Positions 11,517-23,136 of a stretch of 64,000 nucleotides of DNA are shown in pieces. The notes under the pieces are model-generated. The model was not told where the DNA came from. It worked only from the letters and a program-made list of their open reading frames with translations, and did not search any database. The position numbers were made by a program, and so were the translations under genes. The stretch is taken from the NCBI GenBank assembly GCA_022432975.1, contig CM039502.1, positions 69,279,318 to 69,343,317 of the forward strand. Reading direction: 5' to 3'. This stretch comes from Begonia masoniana. Lineage: Eukaryota > Streptophyta > Magnoliopsida > Cucurbitales > Begoniaceae. How positions within the stretch are numbered: position 1 is the first letter of the stretch; each line of letters starts with the position of its first letter.

Positions 11517-14500
11517 ATGGTGAGAGGTCAACAAAGGGAGAGCAATGAGGATAGTAACACCATCGCTCAGTTAACCGAGTTGGTTATCCGTCAGTCACGC
11601 CAAATTGAGCAGTGGGTGACTGCTAGGGATGAGCAAGGGAATTCTAGCTCAAATACGACTCATGACAATGGAAGCGAGCGTTTTCACCACCTTCGACCTC
11701 CTGTATTCAATGGACAAGTTTCGGATCCTATTTATGCTGATGAGTGGATTCGGACAATTGAGGACATGTTTAAATATGCCAAGGTCGATGAAGGGGGCAA
11801 GGTCACATGTGCTGTTTTTCATCTTGCATTGGGTGCAAGGCATTAGTGGGATTCAATTTAGAGCACTACAAATGCGGAAACTATGACTTGGCGTGGTTCA
11901 AGACAGCCTTTTATGACAAGTATTTTAGCTGAGCGGTTCAGGCCAGCAAAAAGATGGAGTTCATGCAGCTGCGCCAAACCGATTTTGTGGCCGACTACAT
12001 CTGTAAGTTTGAGGCTTTGTCCAGGTTTGCACCCCGTCTGGTGGATGATGAGGAAGACAAGATTCACCAGTTTGTCCATGGACTGAAGCCGAACCTCTTC
12101 CAGGAAGTAAAGACTGCAGGGATCCATAACATACCTTATTCCGAAGTGGCTGCTAAGGCTTTGGAATTGGAGGAAGTTGAGTTAACAGTACAAGGACAAC
12201 GTGAACCACCAAGGAAGTTCATCAAGGATACTCAACCACCACCACGTCAGAACAAAGGTTGGCAGCCACAACAGAGCAGGGGACCACAACAACAACAGAG
12301 AGGTATGAAGAGACCTTTCAACCAGAATGATGACCAAGGAAAAGAAAAGCGACCTCAAGCTCCCCTATGCCCCACCTGTCAGAAGAACCACCCTGGCGAG
12401 TGCAAGTTGCATTCTGGCTGTTGCTATAGATGTGACAAGGTTGGACACATAGTCAGAGATTGCCTCATGCCGCCAGACCCTAATCGAGCAAGAGTAGTGC
12501 CAAGAGTCTGTGCCTTAATGGGGGACGAGAATGCAGTGCAGCATACGGTCATAACAGGTACAATTATGATCTGTGGTATTTCTGCTTATACACTTATAGA
12601 TACGGGAGCCACACACTCGTTTGTATCAACCCTGTTTGTATGTAAGCATAGATTAGAACTCTTGCCAGCCGAGAGGTCATATAGTGTTATGTTACCTTCA
12701 GAAAGGTTTTTACATTCCGAACGGACAATAAAAGGTGATGTTGTATCAGTAGGAAATAAGAAGTTATGTGTAGAACTGATCGTAATTGACATGAAAGGAT
12801 ATGAAGTTATACTAGGAATGGATTGGCTATGCAGACATTATGCCATGATAAGTTGTAGGTCTAGATTGGTTGAGTTCCGACCCCCAAACGGAGATCGGTA
12901 TTCTTTCCAAGCTATTCCAAAAATAAGTAAAATACCGGTTATATCCTCGCTAGAGACTCAACGGTTACTGAAAGGTGGTTGTGAGAGTTATCTAGCTAGT
13001 ATAATTGATGTCCGAGTAAAGAGTAAGGTAGAACTTCAGGATATTCCTATAGTTCGAGAGTTTCCAAAAGCATTTTTGGATGACTTGCCTGGGTTACCAC
13101 CTGATAGGGAAATCGAGTTTGTAATCGATACATATCCCGAGGCTTTACCTGTGTCTAAGAACCCCTACCGCATGGCACCTGTTGAGTTAAAGGAATTGAA
13201 GGTCCAACTACAGGAATTAGTAGACAAGGGATTTATTCGCCCCAGCTGTTCTCCCTGGGGTGCACATGTCCTATTCGTTAAGAAGAAAGATGGTTCTCTT
13301 AGAATGTGCATAGATTACAAAGAGTTAAACAAGTTGACAATTAAGAATAGATATCTCTTGTCCCGTATCGACGATCTGTTTGACCAACTTCAAGGAGCCA
13401 AAGTGTTTTCAAAAATCGACTTACGTTCAGGTTACTACCAACTGAAGGTTAAGGAGGGAGATATACCAAAGACAGCCTTCAGGACCCGCTATGGACACTA
13501 TGAATTTCTTGTGATGTCGTTTGGACTGACAAATGCACCTGCAGCCTTTATGGACTTGATGAATCGAGTGTTTCATAAGTACTTGGATAAGTTTGTGATT
13601 GTGTTTATTGATGATATCTTAATATATTCACGGACTAAAGCTGACCATGAAGAACACCTAAGAGTGGTTTTGGCGACTTTAAATCAGCAGCAGCTCTATG
13701 CCAAGTTGTCCAAATGTGAGTTCTGGTTAGATAAGGTCAACTTTTTAGGTCATGTCATCTCTGCTGAGGGCATATCCGTAGACCCAACCAAGATTCAGGC
13801 TGTTAAGGACTGGCCACAGCCAAGGAATGCCAGCGAGGTCCGTAGTTTCCTTGGTCTGGAAGGTTATTATAGGAAGTTCATTAAGGGATTCTCTATGATA
13901 GCTAAACCTTTAATTAGTTTTACAAAGAAAGACACCAAATTCTCTTGGTCTGAAGGTTGTGAAGATAGCTTCCAAACACTAAAACTGAAGTTGACTACAG
14001 CTCCTCTTTTGACACTCCCAACTGAAGAAGGAAGATTTAGTGTTTATTGTGACGCATCTAAAGTGGGACTGGGATGTGTTTTGATGCAAGAAGGCAAGGT
14101 TGTAGCGTATGCCTCCAAGCAACTGAAGAGTTATGAACAGAATTACCCCACTCATGATTTGGAATTAGCCGCAGTCATTTTTGCATTAAAGATTTGGAGA
14201 CACTATTTGTATGATCAGCAGTGTGAAGTATTTTCTGACCATAAAAGCCTGAAGTACCTCTTCACCCAAAAGGAGTTGAACATGAGACAAAGACATTGGT
14301 TAGAGTTTGTTAAGGATTATGACTTTGAAATTAAGTATCACCCAGGTAAGGCTAATGCGGTAGCCGATGCATTAAGCAGGATGTCGACGAGAATGCAACC
14401 CGCGGTGTCAACCATGTGATACCTTTGAGGGCAAAAGTACAGAAGTTCGAGTTGGAGTTGGTTTCTGAACTGTCAGCCTTACTTGCCGAGGTTTCTATCA

Positions 14501-15937
14501 GACCAACTATCATGGATAGGATCAAGGAGGCACAACAAAAGGATTCAAAGGAAAATAATAGCATGATGAGTAAGTTGAAGGACGCCTCTTCTGAGTTCAG
14601 CCTCTCCGTGGATGGTATTTTGAAATTTAGGAATCGTTGGTACATTCCAAGTGATGAGGAATTACGTAAGTTGATCTTGACCGAGGCGCACTCGTCTTCC
14701 TTTTCTATACATCCTGGCAGCACCAAGATGTATCGGGACTTGAGGTTGCTCTTTTGGTGGCCGTGTTTGAAGAGGGATGTTGCCAAGTATGTGGAATCAT
14801 GTCTGATATGCCAACAAGTTAAAGCAGAACATCAACGTCCAAGAGGTACCCTTCAACCCTTACCGATTCCCGAATGGAAGTGGGAAAACATTGCCATAGA
14901 TTTTGTTGTAGGATTACCTAAGACAACTAAAGGTCATGATAGCATTTGGGTCATAATTGACAGACTGACGAAATCAGTTCACTTTATACCTGTAAGGACA
15001 ACGTACACGATGGACCAGCTTGCTAATCTGTACGTTCAAGAGATTATCAGGTTGCATAGGATTCCTATATCCATTGTCTCCGATCGCGATCCCAGGTTCA
15101 CCTCGAGGTTTTGGCAAAGTCTTCAAGGCACGCTTGGTACAAAGTTATCTTTCAGCACTGCTTTATTATCCCTAGACAGATGGCCAATCAGAGAGAACAA
15201 TTCAGACACTTGAGGATATGTTGAGGGCGTGTGTGCTGGATTTTCAGACATCTTGGAATCGATACCTGCCCTTAGTGGAATTCTCCTACAACAATAGTTA
15301 CTAGTCCACTATCGGTATGGCACCTTACGAGCCACTGTATGGTAGGAAATGTAGATCACCGTTATACTGGGATGAGGTTGGCGAAGCAAAACTTCTAGGC
15401 CCTAAAATTTTACAGCAGATGTCAGACAAGATTGCCATAATTAAGACAAGGATGATCACTGCACAAAGCCGACAGAAAAGTTATGCAGACCAAAGAATGA
15501 GAGATCTTGAATTTGCTGTTGGAGATGAAGTTTTCTTAAAAATTTCACCGTTTAAGGGAGTTTTAAGATTTGGCAAGAAGGGAAAACTTAGTCCACGATT
15601 CATTGGTCCCTTCCCTGTCTTGACAAGGTTTGGTAAAACCGCTTATAGGTTGCAATTGCCTCCATCACTAGAAAAGGTCCATAATGTCTTTCATGTATCC
15701 ATGCTAAGGAATTGCATACGTGATCTGACGCAGGTTGTTAAGCCAACAAAGATTGATATTGAGCCAACACTGATGTATGAAGAGAAATCTGTTCGAATAT
15801 TGGAAACTGCAGTTAAGACTCTACGGAATAAAGAAATTACTCTTGTAAAAGTTTTGTGGATAAATCATGGCGTTGAAGAAGCCACTTGGGAGCAACAGCA
15901 GGACATGTTGGACAAATATCCAGAGCTCTTTGTTTGA
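11517..15937 (+). pseudogene. gypsy 1 gag-pol polyprotein, broken
   Basis: Starts MVRGQQRESNED at 11517, matching the start of the gag of the composite gypsy. Gag reads to 11846, is then frameshifted and stopped (about 11845-11950), and resumes at 11954. In order: zinc knuckle [14 protein letters not shown] (about 12420-12465), protease [10 protein letters not shown] (about 12600), reverse transcriptase with [17 protein letters not shown] and [12 protein letters not shown] (13270-13630), RNase H ([14 protein letters not shown], near 14045), integrase HHCC zinc finger and catalytic core (14700-15110), and chromodomain-like tail (to 15937, VKVLWINHGVEEATWEQ). A one-base loss near 14417 shifts frame before integrase. 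Another shift near 15165 destroys the region of the last catalytic Glu. An in-frame stop is at 15301-15303. It cannot make a full polyprotein. Confidence 0.92.
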
Positions 15938-15965
15938 TCAATTTTCGAGGATGAAAATTTAATTT

Positions 15966-15978
15966 AAGGAGGGGTGGA
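15966..15978 (+). other. Polypurine tract of gypsy 1
   Basis: AAGGAGGGGTGGA lies directly before the 3' LTR, the usual site for plus-strand priming. Confidence 0.75.
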
Positions 15979-18128
15979 TGTAACACCCGACAATCTCGGC
16001 CAGGTAATTTTCTTAACCATTTTAATTGTCACCCTTTTATTTTAAATTTAATACCAAGACTTATTTATTACAAGTTGGGTGAAACTAGGTTGGGTGGCAA
16101 GTTTGTAATTAAGGAGGATTTTAATTAGTATAAATAGGTTATGGGAATTCTTAAACCTCATTAAAACCTCATTGTAGCCGACATTTCCTCTCTCGGCGAT
16201 TACCTTCCTTCCAGAGCTCCCTCTCTGCCAGCTATTCCTTCGCCGATGACCAGTTCTTCAGCCTTCACTCCGACAATCCACGCTCTAGGTAAGATTTAGA
16301 CAATGTAGTTACTTAGAGCTCTGTCTTCAGCTAGAACTTGAGGTTTCAGATTCTTCACTAACAGAGTAATGGTAGAGACAATCATGATCTGTGTTTAGTA
16401 ATGGCGTTTCCGATTCGATTCTGGACATTAAGATAACAGACCGTGTTTAGTTGCTAGATTTAATCCGATTATTTAGGTTCTGGAAGTTTAATCTGTACAC
16501 ACTAGGCGCTCGACTAGGAAGATTTAGAAATATTTATGTTAGATACTATGATGACTTTTAGTTAGGATTTTGATTTAACATTGTAATGTCAAATGTTTCT
16601 AGGTGAAGAAGTTTGAAGGGAAGTGCTCAAGTTGCTAAGGAAACAAGGTAAGTGAGTGAGTAAGATTTCCGGCCATTAAGGCCCTACATCACGAGGGTAC
16701 TAGGTAGAAGTTGTCTATGAGTTTAAAGATTTTCTATGCTATTGTCTGTTTGGTTATGATACTCGAGTTGATGTTGTGATCCTTTGATGAATAAATGGCT
16801 CGTTCAGTAGTCTGATGAACTATGATTACTCATGCTCATGCATCATGAATATTTCACAAGCATATAAAAATGTTTTAAGTGCATGATTTCTTCCATGAAC
16901 AAGATATGAACATGAAACATATGCAACAAGGATTAAGAAAGGGTTGGGGGCGGTTTGGCGTATGTCACTGTCCAAAAGGAGGACCATGAATACGAACCGC
17001 AAGGGACTATGTACACTCTCACTGTCAATCCCCTTTTCGGCACAAATCCTCCCTTAATCCATATGATGAAAACGATGAACATGAATAAGAACAAGAACAT
17101 GAAAAGATCATGAACATGTGTTTCTTTAATTTGTACATTCATGCATACATGTTAGCATTGCACTCTTTACTAAGCATTAGGCTTATAGTTTAAACCTTAT
17201 GCTGTAAGTGGATAACTACCAGGTGAAGATTTCAAGTCTAATGAGGATGTCTAAGGTTGGTTGCTGGAAGGAGTGCAGGTTGTCAGTGAGTGGCTGGAAA
17301 GGCGATTTCAACTCCTTGTTACTACTTTTATCATGTTAGTAAGGTTATGAATATTGAGGTCTATGTAGGATGATTTCTTAAAATAATGGATACTGGAACC
17401 TGACTGACTAACTTTTGAGTTTGAGAATGATTGTGAAATGATAGAATGATCTGTTTTGTTAGAGTCTCTCGCTACACGTCTTCTAGATGAGATTATGGTC
17501 CAACTGTGAATTAGTATATTCAGTCATGTTGAAGTTTGTGAAAGTCTGAAGGTTTCCTGTCTATCGGATGAAGTCTTCCATCGGATCATGTCTTCTATCG
17601 GAATGAAGTTAAATAAGTCACGTGCTGTGCTTGTGTCAATCGGTAAGAGTCGATATTAAGTCTTGTCGTTTTGTGATCGGATGAAGTTTATTGAGTCACG
17701 TGATGAGCATGTGTCAATCGGTAGAAGCCGATATTAGATCTTGTCGTTTTGTGATCGAAATGAGATTTAATGTATCACGTGGGATGCATGTGTCAATCGG
17801 TAGAAGCCAATATTAGTCTTGTCGTTTTGTGATCGGAATGAGATTTAATGAATCACGTGGGACGCATGTATCAATCGGTAGAAGTTGTTTATTTCTATCG
17901 GAAGAAGTTTAAGGAGTCAAGTGGGTTGTTCAATTTCCTCGGTCAAAAGCTTTAACATTTTGTCTATTTATAAGTGTTGTTTACATATTGAGTTTTCCGT
18001 TGTACAATCGAGGAGTATAGATAGAATTTTCATCATCGAGAGAAATTTTTAAATTTTTTCGTAAATTTCTTAGTCCAGTCCTATGTTTGAGTAGCAAAAA
18101 CCGAGTCTGAAAGACTTGGGGCGTTACA
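15979..18128 (+). repeat. 3' LTR of gypsy 1
   Basis: 2150 bp, TGTAACACCCGAC to GGGGCGTTACA, with GAAAG after it. It represents the pre-insertion form of the 5' LTR. Short open frames inside (for example 16933-17142) also occur in the other LTR and are not genes. Confidence 0.92.
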
Positions 18129-18164
18129 GAAAGGGTGGAGGAAGAAGGGAACGTCATTTCACCG

Positions 18165-18176
18165 GCTCTGATACCA
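18165..18176 (-). other. Primer-binding site of copia B
   Basis: The minus strand reads TGGTATCAGAGC, an exact match to the methionine-tRNA complement, three bases inside the LTR at 18180-18377. It shows that the copia interior at 4331-6445 continues on this side of gypsy 1. Confidence 0.85.
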
Positions 18177-18179
18177 CGT

Positions 18180-18377
18180 TGAAAAACAGAGTTTTCTGAT
18201 ATGAACAGTAGAGAACAGTAGGAATAAGAGAAATGAAAGAGAAGAAGAAGAAGACTGCAATAATTAATGCTGCAATAGTGAATTGAAAGAAATCATTTTT
18301 TACATGTATATACAAAGACAGTAATGATGAAATGTAATGAAAACTGAAAATGAATAGTGAGTGTGTGTTCTAATACA
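18180..18377 (-). repeat. 5' LTR of copia B
   Basis: On the minus strand it begins TGTATTAGAACACACAC and ends CTCTGTTTTTCA. At 198 bp it is short, as in several plant copia lineages. The partner LTR is not in the window. Confidence 0.78.
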
Positions 18378-19634
18378 TTTGAATCCTTACGAGTCGGGTT
18401 GACAGAAATTTTAAGATCAATTATTATACTTTTATAATTTTTTGATAATTCTTATGAACAATGTTGATAAAAATAATTATTTTTTTAAAATGTTTTTTTA
18501 ATCCTCATGGGGTTCTTTCGGGTTAAGAAGATCAAAATTAGGCAAGGCCATTTATAGTTTTTATACATTGTAAGTAAGTTAATAATTTAGATATTTTGTT
18601 TGGTTAACTATAACTACCAAGTAAAGTGCATGATTCAATTATTTTATGGTGCAAAGAAAGTTAAAAGTGCAAGTGGATTTGTAACATATCAAACACTATT
18701 TCACCCACAATTTTTGACAATTAATTGGAGTAGGAAGAAAACAGACACGAAATTTAACTTCTCACTCAATTTTACTTACACTCTGACCAAAATTTAAGGA
18801 AAATGTTTGGAAATTTTCCTTTAAATCAAAGAATCGGTGAGGAGGAAAATCTCACCAACCAATCCTTCTTGTTCTGTAAAACCGAGGAGAAAATCGGAGA
18901 GAGTGCTTACCTCGCCGGACCTCCGACCACCACAAACCACTCTGTCTCGGATGAATTTCTCTGTGAAATTAGAATCGTAGCCTCGACCCTCCTGACAGAA
19001 ATTTCTCCCTCGGCCAAACGTTACTTTGGTGAAAATTTCTCTCGGCCGAACCCTAATCAGGTGGACGGACTTCACTCGGTCTCCGTTGATGAAACTACCA
19101 GTAGCGTAGAAATCTCCCTCTCCCTCTCAAGTTCAGAGAAACTCTTACCTCAGTTCGCACAGCCTCTGACCACTCCAGACGCAACAAAAGCTTCGACCAA
19201 GGAGTCAACAGCTCTGCTCGAGAATTTGAGCTCTTCCGCAAACCTCCACCGACGAGAAGCACCACCCTCCGACGTCCAACAGCTTCGACGAAGAGAGAAG
19301 CGCTCTCTGTTTGCCATTCGGGTGTGCGACGAAGAAGGAGGAAGAAGGAGGTTCGATTTTGTTTTTAAACAATAGAACCGGTTCACTTTGACCGACCCAG
19401 CCCAGTGAATCGAATCAGACCGAACCAGCCCAGCTGAATCAAACTGAATCGGTCCAGTCAAACTGAATCGGTCCAGCTGATCGAACTGGCCTGCCGAACC
19501 GAACCGGTCCAACCAAACCATATCTGGTCCAACTGAACCGGGCCTACCCAAATTTCAACCCGAATTATACCAAACCGATCTAAGATTTTACCAGTAAGGC
19601 ATTTATGCCTAAATTGTTATGAAATGGATTTATC
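18378..19634. other. Old repeat DNA left of the composite gypsy, probably part of a decayed LTR
   Basis: This stretch directly abuts the TTATC duplication of the composite element. It contains an open frame at 18803-19375 (190 codons, Ser/Thr/Glu rich, no recognisable domain) and short repeats of CTGAATCGGTCCAG at about 19430-19480. The continuation on the other side (38053-39261) has chromovirus-LTR signals, so this may be the upstream half of the same LTR. I could not find its left boundary, and the open frame is not a supported gene. Confidence 0.4.
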
Positions 19635-20263
19635 TGTAACACCCGGCATTTTTGCCATGTAATAGTTTTTCCCGGATCGTTTAAACGGGATTAATATTAT
19701 ATTAATACAATGAATATTTTGGTTAAAATGATGGAATGTTTGAGGGAAAACCAAACTAAGTGTAATCAAAACAAGCCAATTAGGTTAAAAGCTAATGGAA
19801 GGGTAAATGTGGAAGTGATTGTGGTAGGTGGAAGCAAACCAATGGATGAGTGCCAAGTGGCAACTTGTTGAAGAAGATATGTCTCCTCTTCCTCCTACGT
19901 GAAGCTCACTTCTACCTCCCATTTCTGTTTTCTCTCTTCCAGGCGATTGAAACAAAACTTTCACACTTTGTCTCTCCAGCATTTCTCCGTTTTTTTTTTC
20001 AGCAAAGGTGAGCGTCTTTTAACGCTAACAAGTTTGGACAAGTTTAAAGTGAGTTTTTACCGAAGTTTAGGGTTTCAGTTTTGGGTGAAAACTCACTGTT
20101 TTGGATGAAAACACGTTGGTGTGTTTTCTAAAGTGTTTTAAGTGTGTTTGCTGCGTTTCCTACGTGATATTAGTTAGCATTTGTAGCGTTTAAATTCTGT
20201 ACATTCATGTTACAGATCCGAACTCTCCAGGGACGTTCGAGTACACTGCATTGCCGCAAACAG

Positions 20264-20848
20264 GTAAGTTCATAACCGTAGGTTGGCCCTTAAGGCCCTA
20301 CATCATGGAGGTACTAGATATTTCAGTTCTGTCGGGTTGTTTTGGGTAGAAAGGTTATAGTTTATGTTTCTGAGTTGTCTGTATTCTTCTTCATGGTATG
20401 TTCTGTTATTTCTGTTGTCTGCCAGTTTAAGTTCAGGCACCGTTCATGCATACACGATTTTCTCTGAAAGCTCATGCAAAACTGTTTTCTGTACACTGTT
20501 TGAAATTAAACAAGATAAAATCTGACTGTCTGTAATGTACTGGTTAAGTGCGGGACGGGGACTGGCCCTCTGGTTTTATCCCTCCCTGGGAATCTGAAAA
20601 TAAATTGTCCCTAGCAAGGACCCTCTGGTTTTATCCCTCCCTGGGAGTCTGAAAATCTGCTGTGCCTGATAGTGCACCATCTGTTTGCCAGTTCCCCTAT
20701 AAGCCCCACTTATACCCCTCTGCCACTGAAATGTAAAGTTCTGTTCTGTCACTGTATTCTGAAAACTGCATGCATAGCATTTTGCATCACTGCATCTGTA
20801 TTATGTTCTTACTGAGTTTTAGACTCATAGGTGAACTCTCTGATGTAG
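20264..20848 (+). other. Candidate intron within LTR a
   Basis: AACAG/GTAAGT at 20259-20269 looks like a strong 5' splice site. TGATGTAG/GT ending at 20848 looks like a 3' site, with a branch-like TTACTGAG upstream. The same pair occurs in LTRs b and c and in the other LTR families of the window. Prediction only; no transcript evidence. Confidence 0.4.
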
Positions 20849-21539
20849 GTACTGAACCCGAAATTGAGGACCTTGTTCCTCAAAATAACGATCTGATGTA
20901 GCTGGTGGTTTGAGCTCTCGGGGTGGTTGCTGCAGTCAGACATAGCTTTCTGTCTTGAGGTTTAAGTCTTTAAAGTAAAGGTCATAGTTGTAAACTCTTC
21001 TGGAAATTCTGCTGTGTTTGTTTTAAAAACTCTGTTAAGGCTCTGTGATTCGTTTTAAAAAAAAAACCTGTAGGAAATTCTGGTGGATGTATATATATAT
21101 TGTATAAGTTCTGATGGTCAAGATTTTGATCTCTGTCGACAGTTGATAGATGTCTCCTGAAATATTCTGTATTAATGTCTTGAAATGTTTTGAAAACATT
21201 CTGTAATTGCTTGAGTTCTCCCTTTTCAGGTCATACATGGATGGTCTCGAATTTTAGAGCTATCCATGCAGTTTGTTTTCTTGAAATCTGTCATTTGTAA
21301 TGAAGGTCTGAAACCTGTATGCCTTCTGTTGTGCTCGAGAACCATGTTTTGATGTGGTTTGAGAATCTGAGACGTTTAAGTCTTCTGTTTTTATGCCCTC
21401 TGTCTGTATGCTTTCCTGTCAAAAGTTGTAAATTCTGTCTTTAAAACCTATGTCTTCTGATTTCATCTACCGGTAGGAATTTTGCCTGCATCTACCGCCA
21501 AACAGTGTTTCTGCCTTAGGTTTTCATCTTCCGATTAAA

Positions 21540-22983
21540 TTGCTATCTTCATCTTCCGATGACGTCAGAACATCTTCCGGCTGACGTCATCACCTTCTGC
21601 CGATTACGTTCACTACCTGTATCTGCCGATGACGTCATCACATCTTCCGATGACATCATCACACATCCCGATTTCACCTGTCTGCCTTCATCTTCCGATG
21701 ACGTCAGAACATCTTCCGGCTGACGTCATCACCTTCTGCCGATTACGTTCACTACCTGTATCTGCCGATGACGTCATCACATCTTCCGATGACGTCATCA
21801 CACATCCCGATTTCACCTGCCTGCCTTCATCTTCCGATGACTTCAGAACATCTTCCGGCTGACGTCATCTCCTCTTCCGCTGACGTCACCCACTGTTTAC
21901 TTCTTCCGATTTCAGAGCATCATTTTGGTTTAATTTCATCTACAGCCCAATAGTATTCTGCCTCTTTGAAAAACTAATCTTCCATGACGTCAGAACATCT
22001 TCCGGCTGACGTCATCACATCTTCCGATGACGTCATCACATCTTCCGATGACGTCAGAACATCTTCCGGCTGACGTCATCACATCTTCCGATGACGTCAG
22101 AACATCTTCCGGCTGACGTCATCACATCTTCCGATGACGTCAGAACATCTTCCGGCTGACGTCATCACATCTTCCGATGACGTCAGAACATCTTCCGGCT
22201 GACGTCATCACATCTTCCGATGACGTCAGAACATCTTCCGGCTGACGTCATCACATCTTCCGATGACGTCATCACATCTTCCGATGACGTCATCACATCT
22301 TCCGATGACGTCATCACATCTTCCGATGACGTCAGAACATCTTCCGGCTGACGTCATCACATCTTCCGATGACGTCAGAACATCTTCCGGCTGACGTCAT
22401 CACATCTTCCGATGACGTCAGAACATCTTCCGGCTGACGTCATCACATCTTCCGATGACGTCAGAACATCTTCCGGCTGACGTCATCACATCTTCCGATG
22501 ACGTCATCACATCTTCCGATGACGTCATCACATCTTCCGATGACGTCAGAACATCTTCCGGCTGACGTCATCACATCTTCCGATGACGTCATCACATCTT
22601 CCGATGACGTCAGAACATCTTCCGGCTGACGTCATCACATCTTCCGATGACGTCAGAACATCTTCCGGCTGACGTCATCACATCTTCCGATGACGTCAGA
22701 ACATCTTCCGGCTGACGTCATCACATCTTCCGATGACGTCATCACATCTTCCGATGACGTCATCACATCTTCCGATGACGTCATCACATCTTCCGATGAC
22801 GTCAGAACATCTTCCGGCTGACGTCATCACATCTTCCGATGACGTCATCACATCTTCCGATGACGTCAGAACATCTTCCGGCTGACGTCATCACATCTTC
22901 CGATGACGTCAGAACATCTTCCGGCTGACGTCATCACATCTTCCGATGACGTCAGAACATCTTCCGGCTGACGTCATCACATC
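21540..22983. repeat. TGACGTCA minisatellite in LTR a
   Basis: Mixed tandem units of about 21 and 22 bp, often paired as a 43-bp higher unit: GACGTCATCACATCTTCCGA and GACGTCAGAACATCTTCCGG. Nearly every unit carries the 8-bp palindrome TGACGTCA, giving roughly 45 copies in the 1-kb block after 21977. The first part (21540-21900) resembles the short array in LTR b. Confidence 0.95.
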
Positions 22984-23136
22984 TATCAGAGAGACACGGT
23001 TTTAAAACGATTCTGTGAAATGTCTGACTGCACAACCTGCCACGTGAGATCGCTCCACCAACTGTAAGTGTTTAAAGACTTCTGTAAAAGTTCTGTTTAT
23101 TAAGTTAGGTTATTCTGTTTATAGGGTTTATTAGAA

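Larger units (their letters stand above)
6446..18128 (+). mobile_element. Ty3/gypsy chromovirus (Tekay-like), gypsy 1
   Basis: LTR retrotransposon of 11,683 bp flanked by the 5-bp duplication GAAAG (6441-6445 and 18129-18133), inserted in the 5' leader of copia B. LTRs begin TGTAACACCCGAC and end GGGGCGTTACA: 6446-11354 (enlarged by a nested solo LTR) and 15979-18128. The interior carries a primer site, a broken gag-pol and a polypurine tract. The pol order RT-RNaseH-integrase-chromodomain places it in the chromoviruses, and the motifs resemble the Tekay/Del clade. Multiple coding lesions and LTR divergence show it is inactive. Confidence 0.93.
19635..22983 (+). repeat. LTR a of gypsy 2, 3' end replaced by a minisatellite
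   Basis: It matches LTRs b and c up to about 21976. About 1 kb of TGACGTCA-bearing minisatellite then runs straight into TATCAGAGAGACACGG, so the last ~330 bp of the LTR and the first bases of the primer-binding site are missing. In LTR b the equivalent end is at 30276. Confidence 0.88.

Noticed and set aside
18803..19375. 190-residue open frame as a host gene
   Set aside because: No recognisable domain. It lies in repeat DNA that is probably part of a decayed LTR, and its composition fits a chance frame in CT-rich leader-like sequence.
21977..22983. CRISPR-like array because of regular short repeats
   Set aside because: The units are contiguous tandem repeats with no unique spacers, in a plant retrotransposon LTR. 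No cas genes are present.
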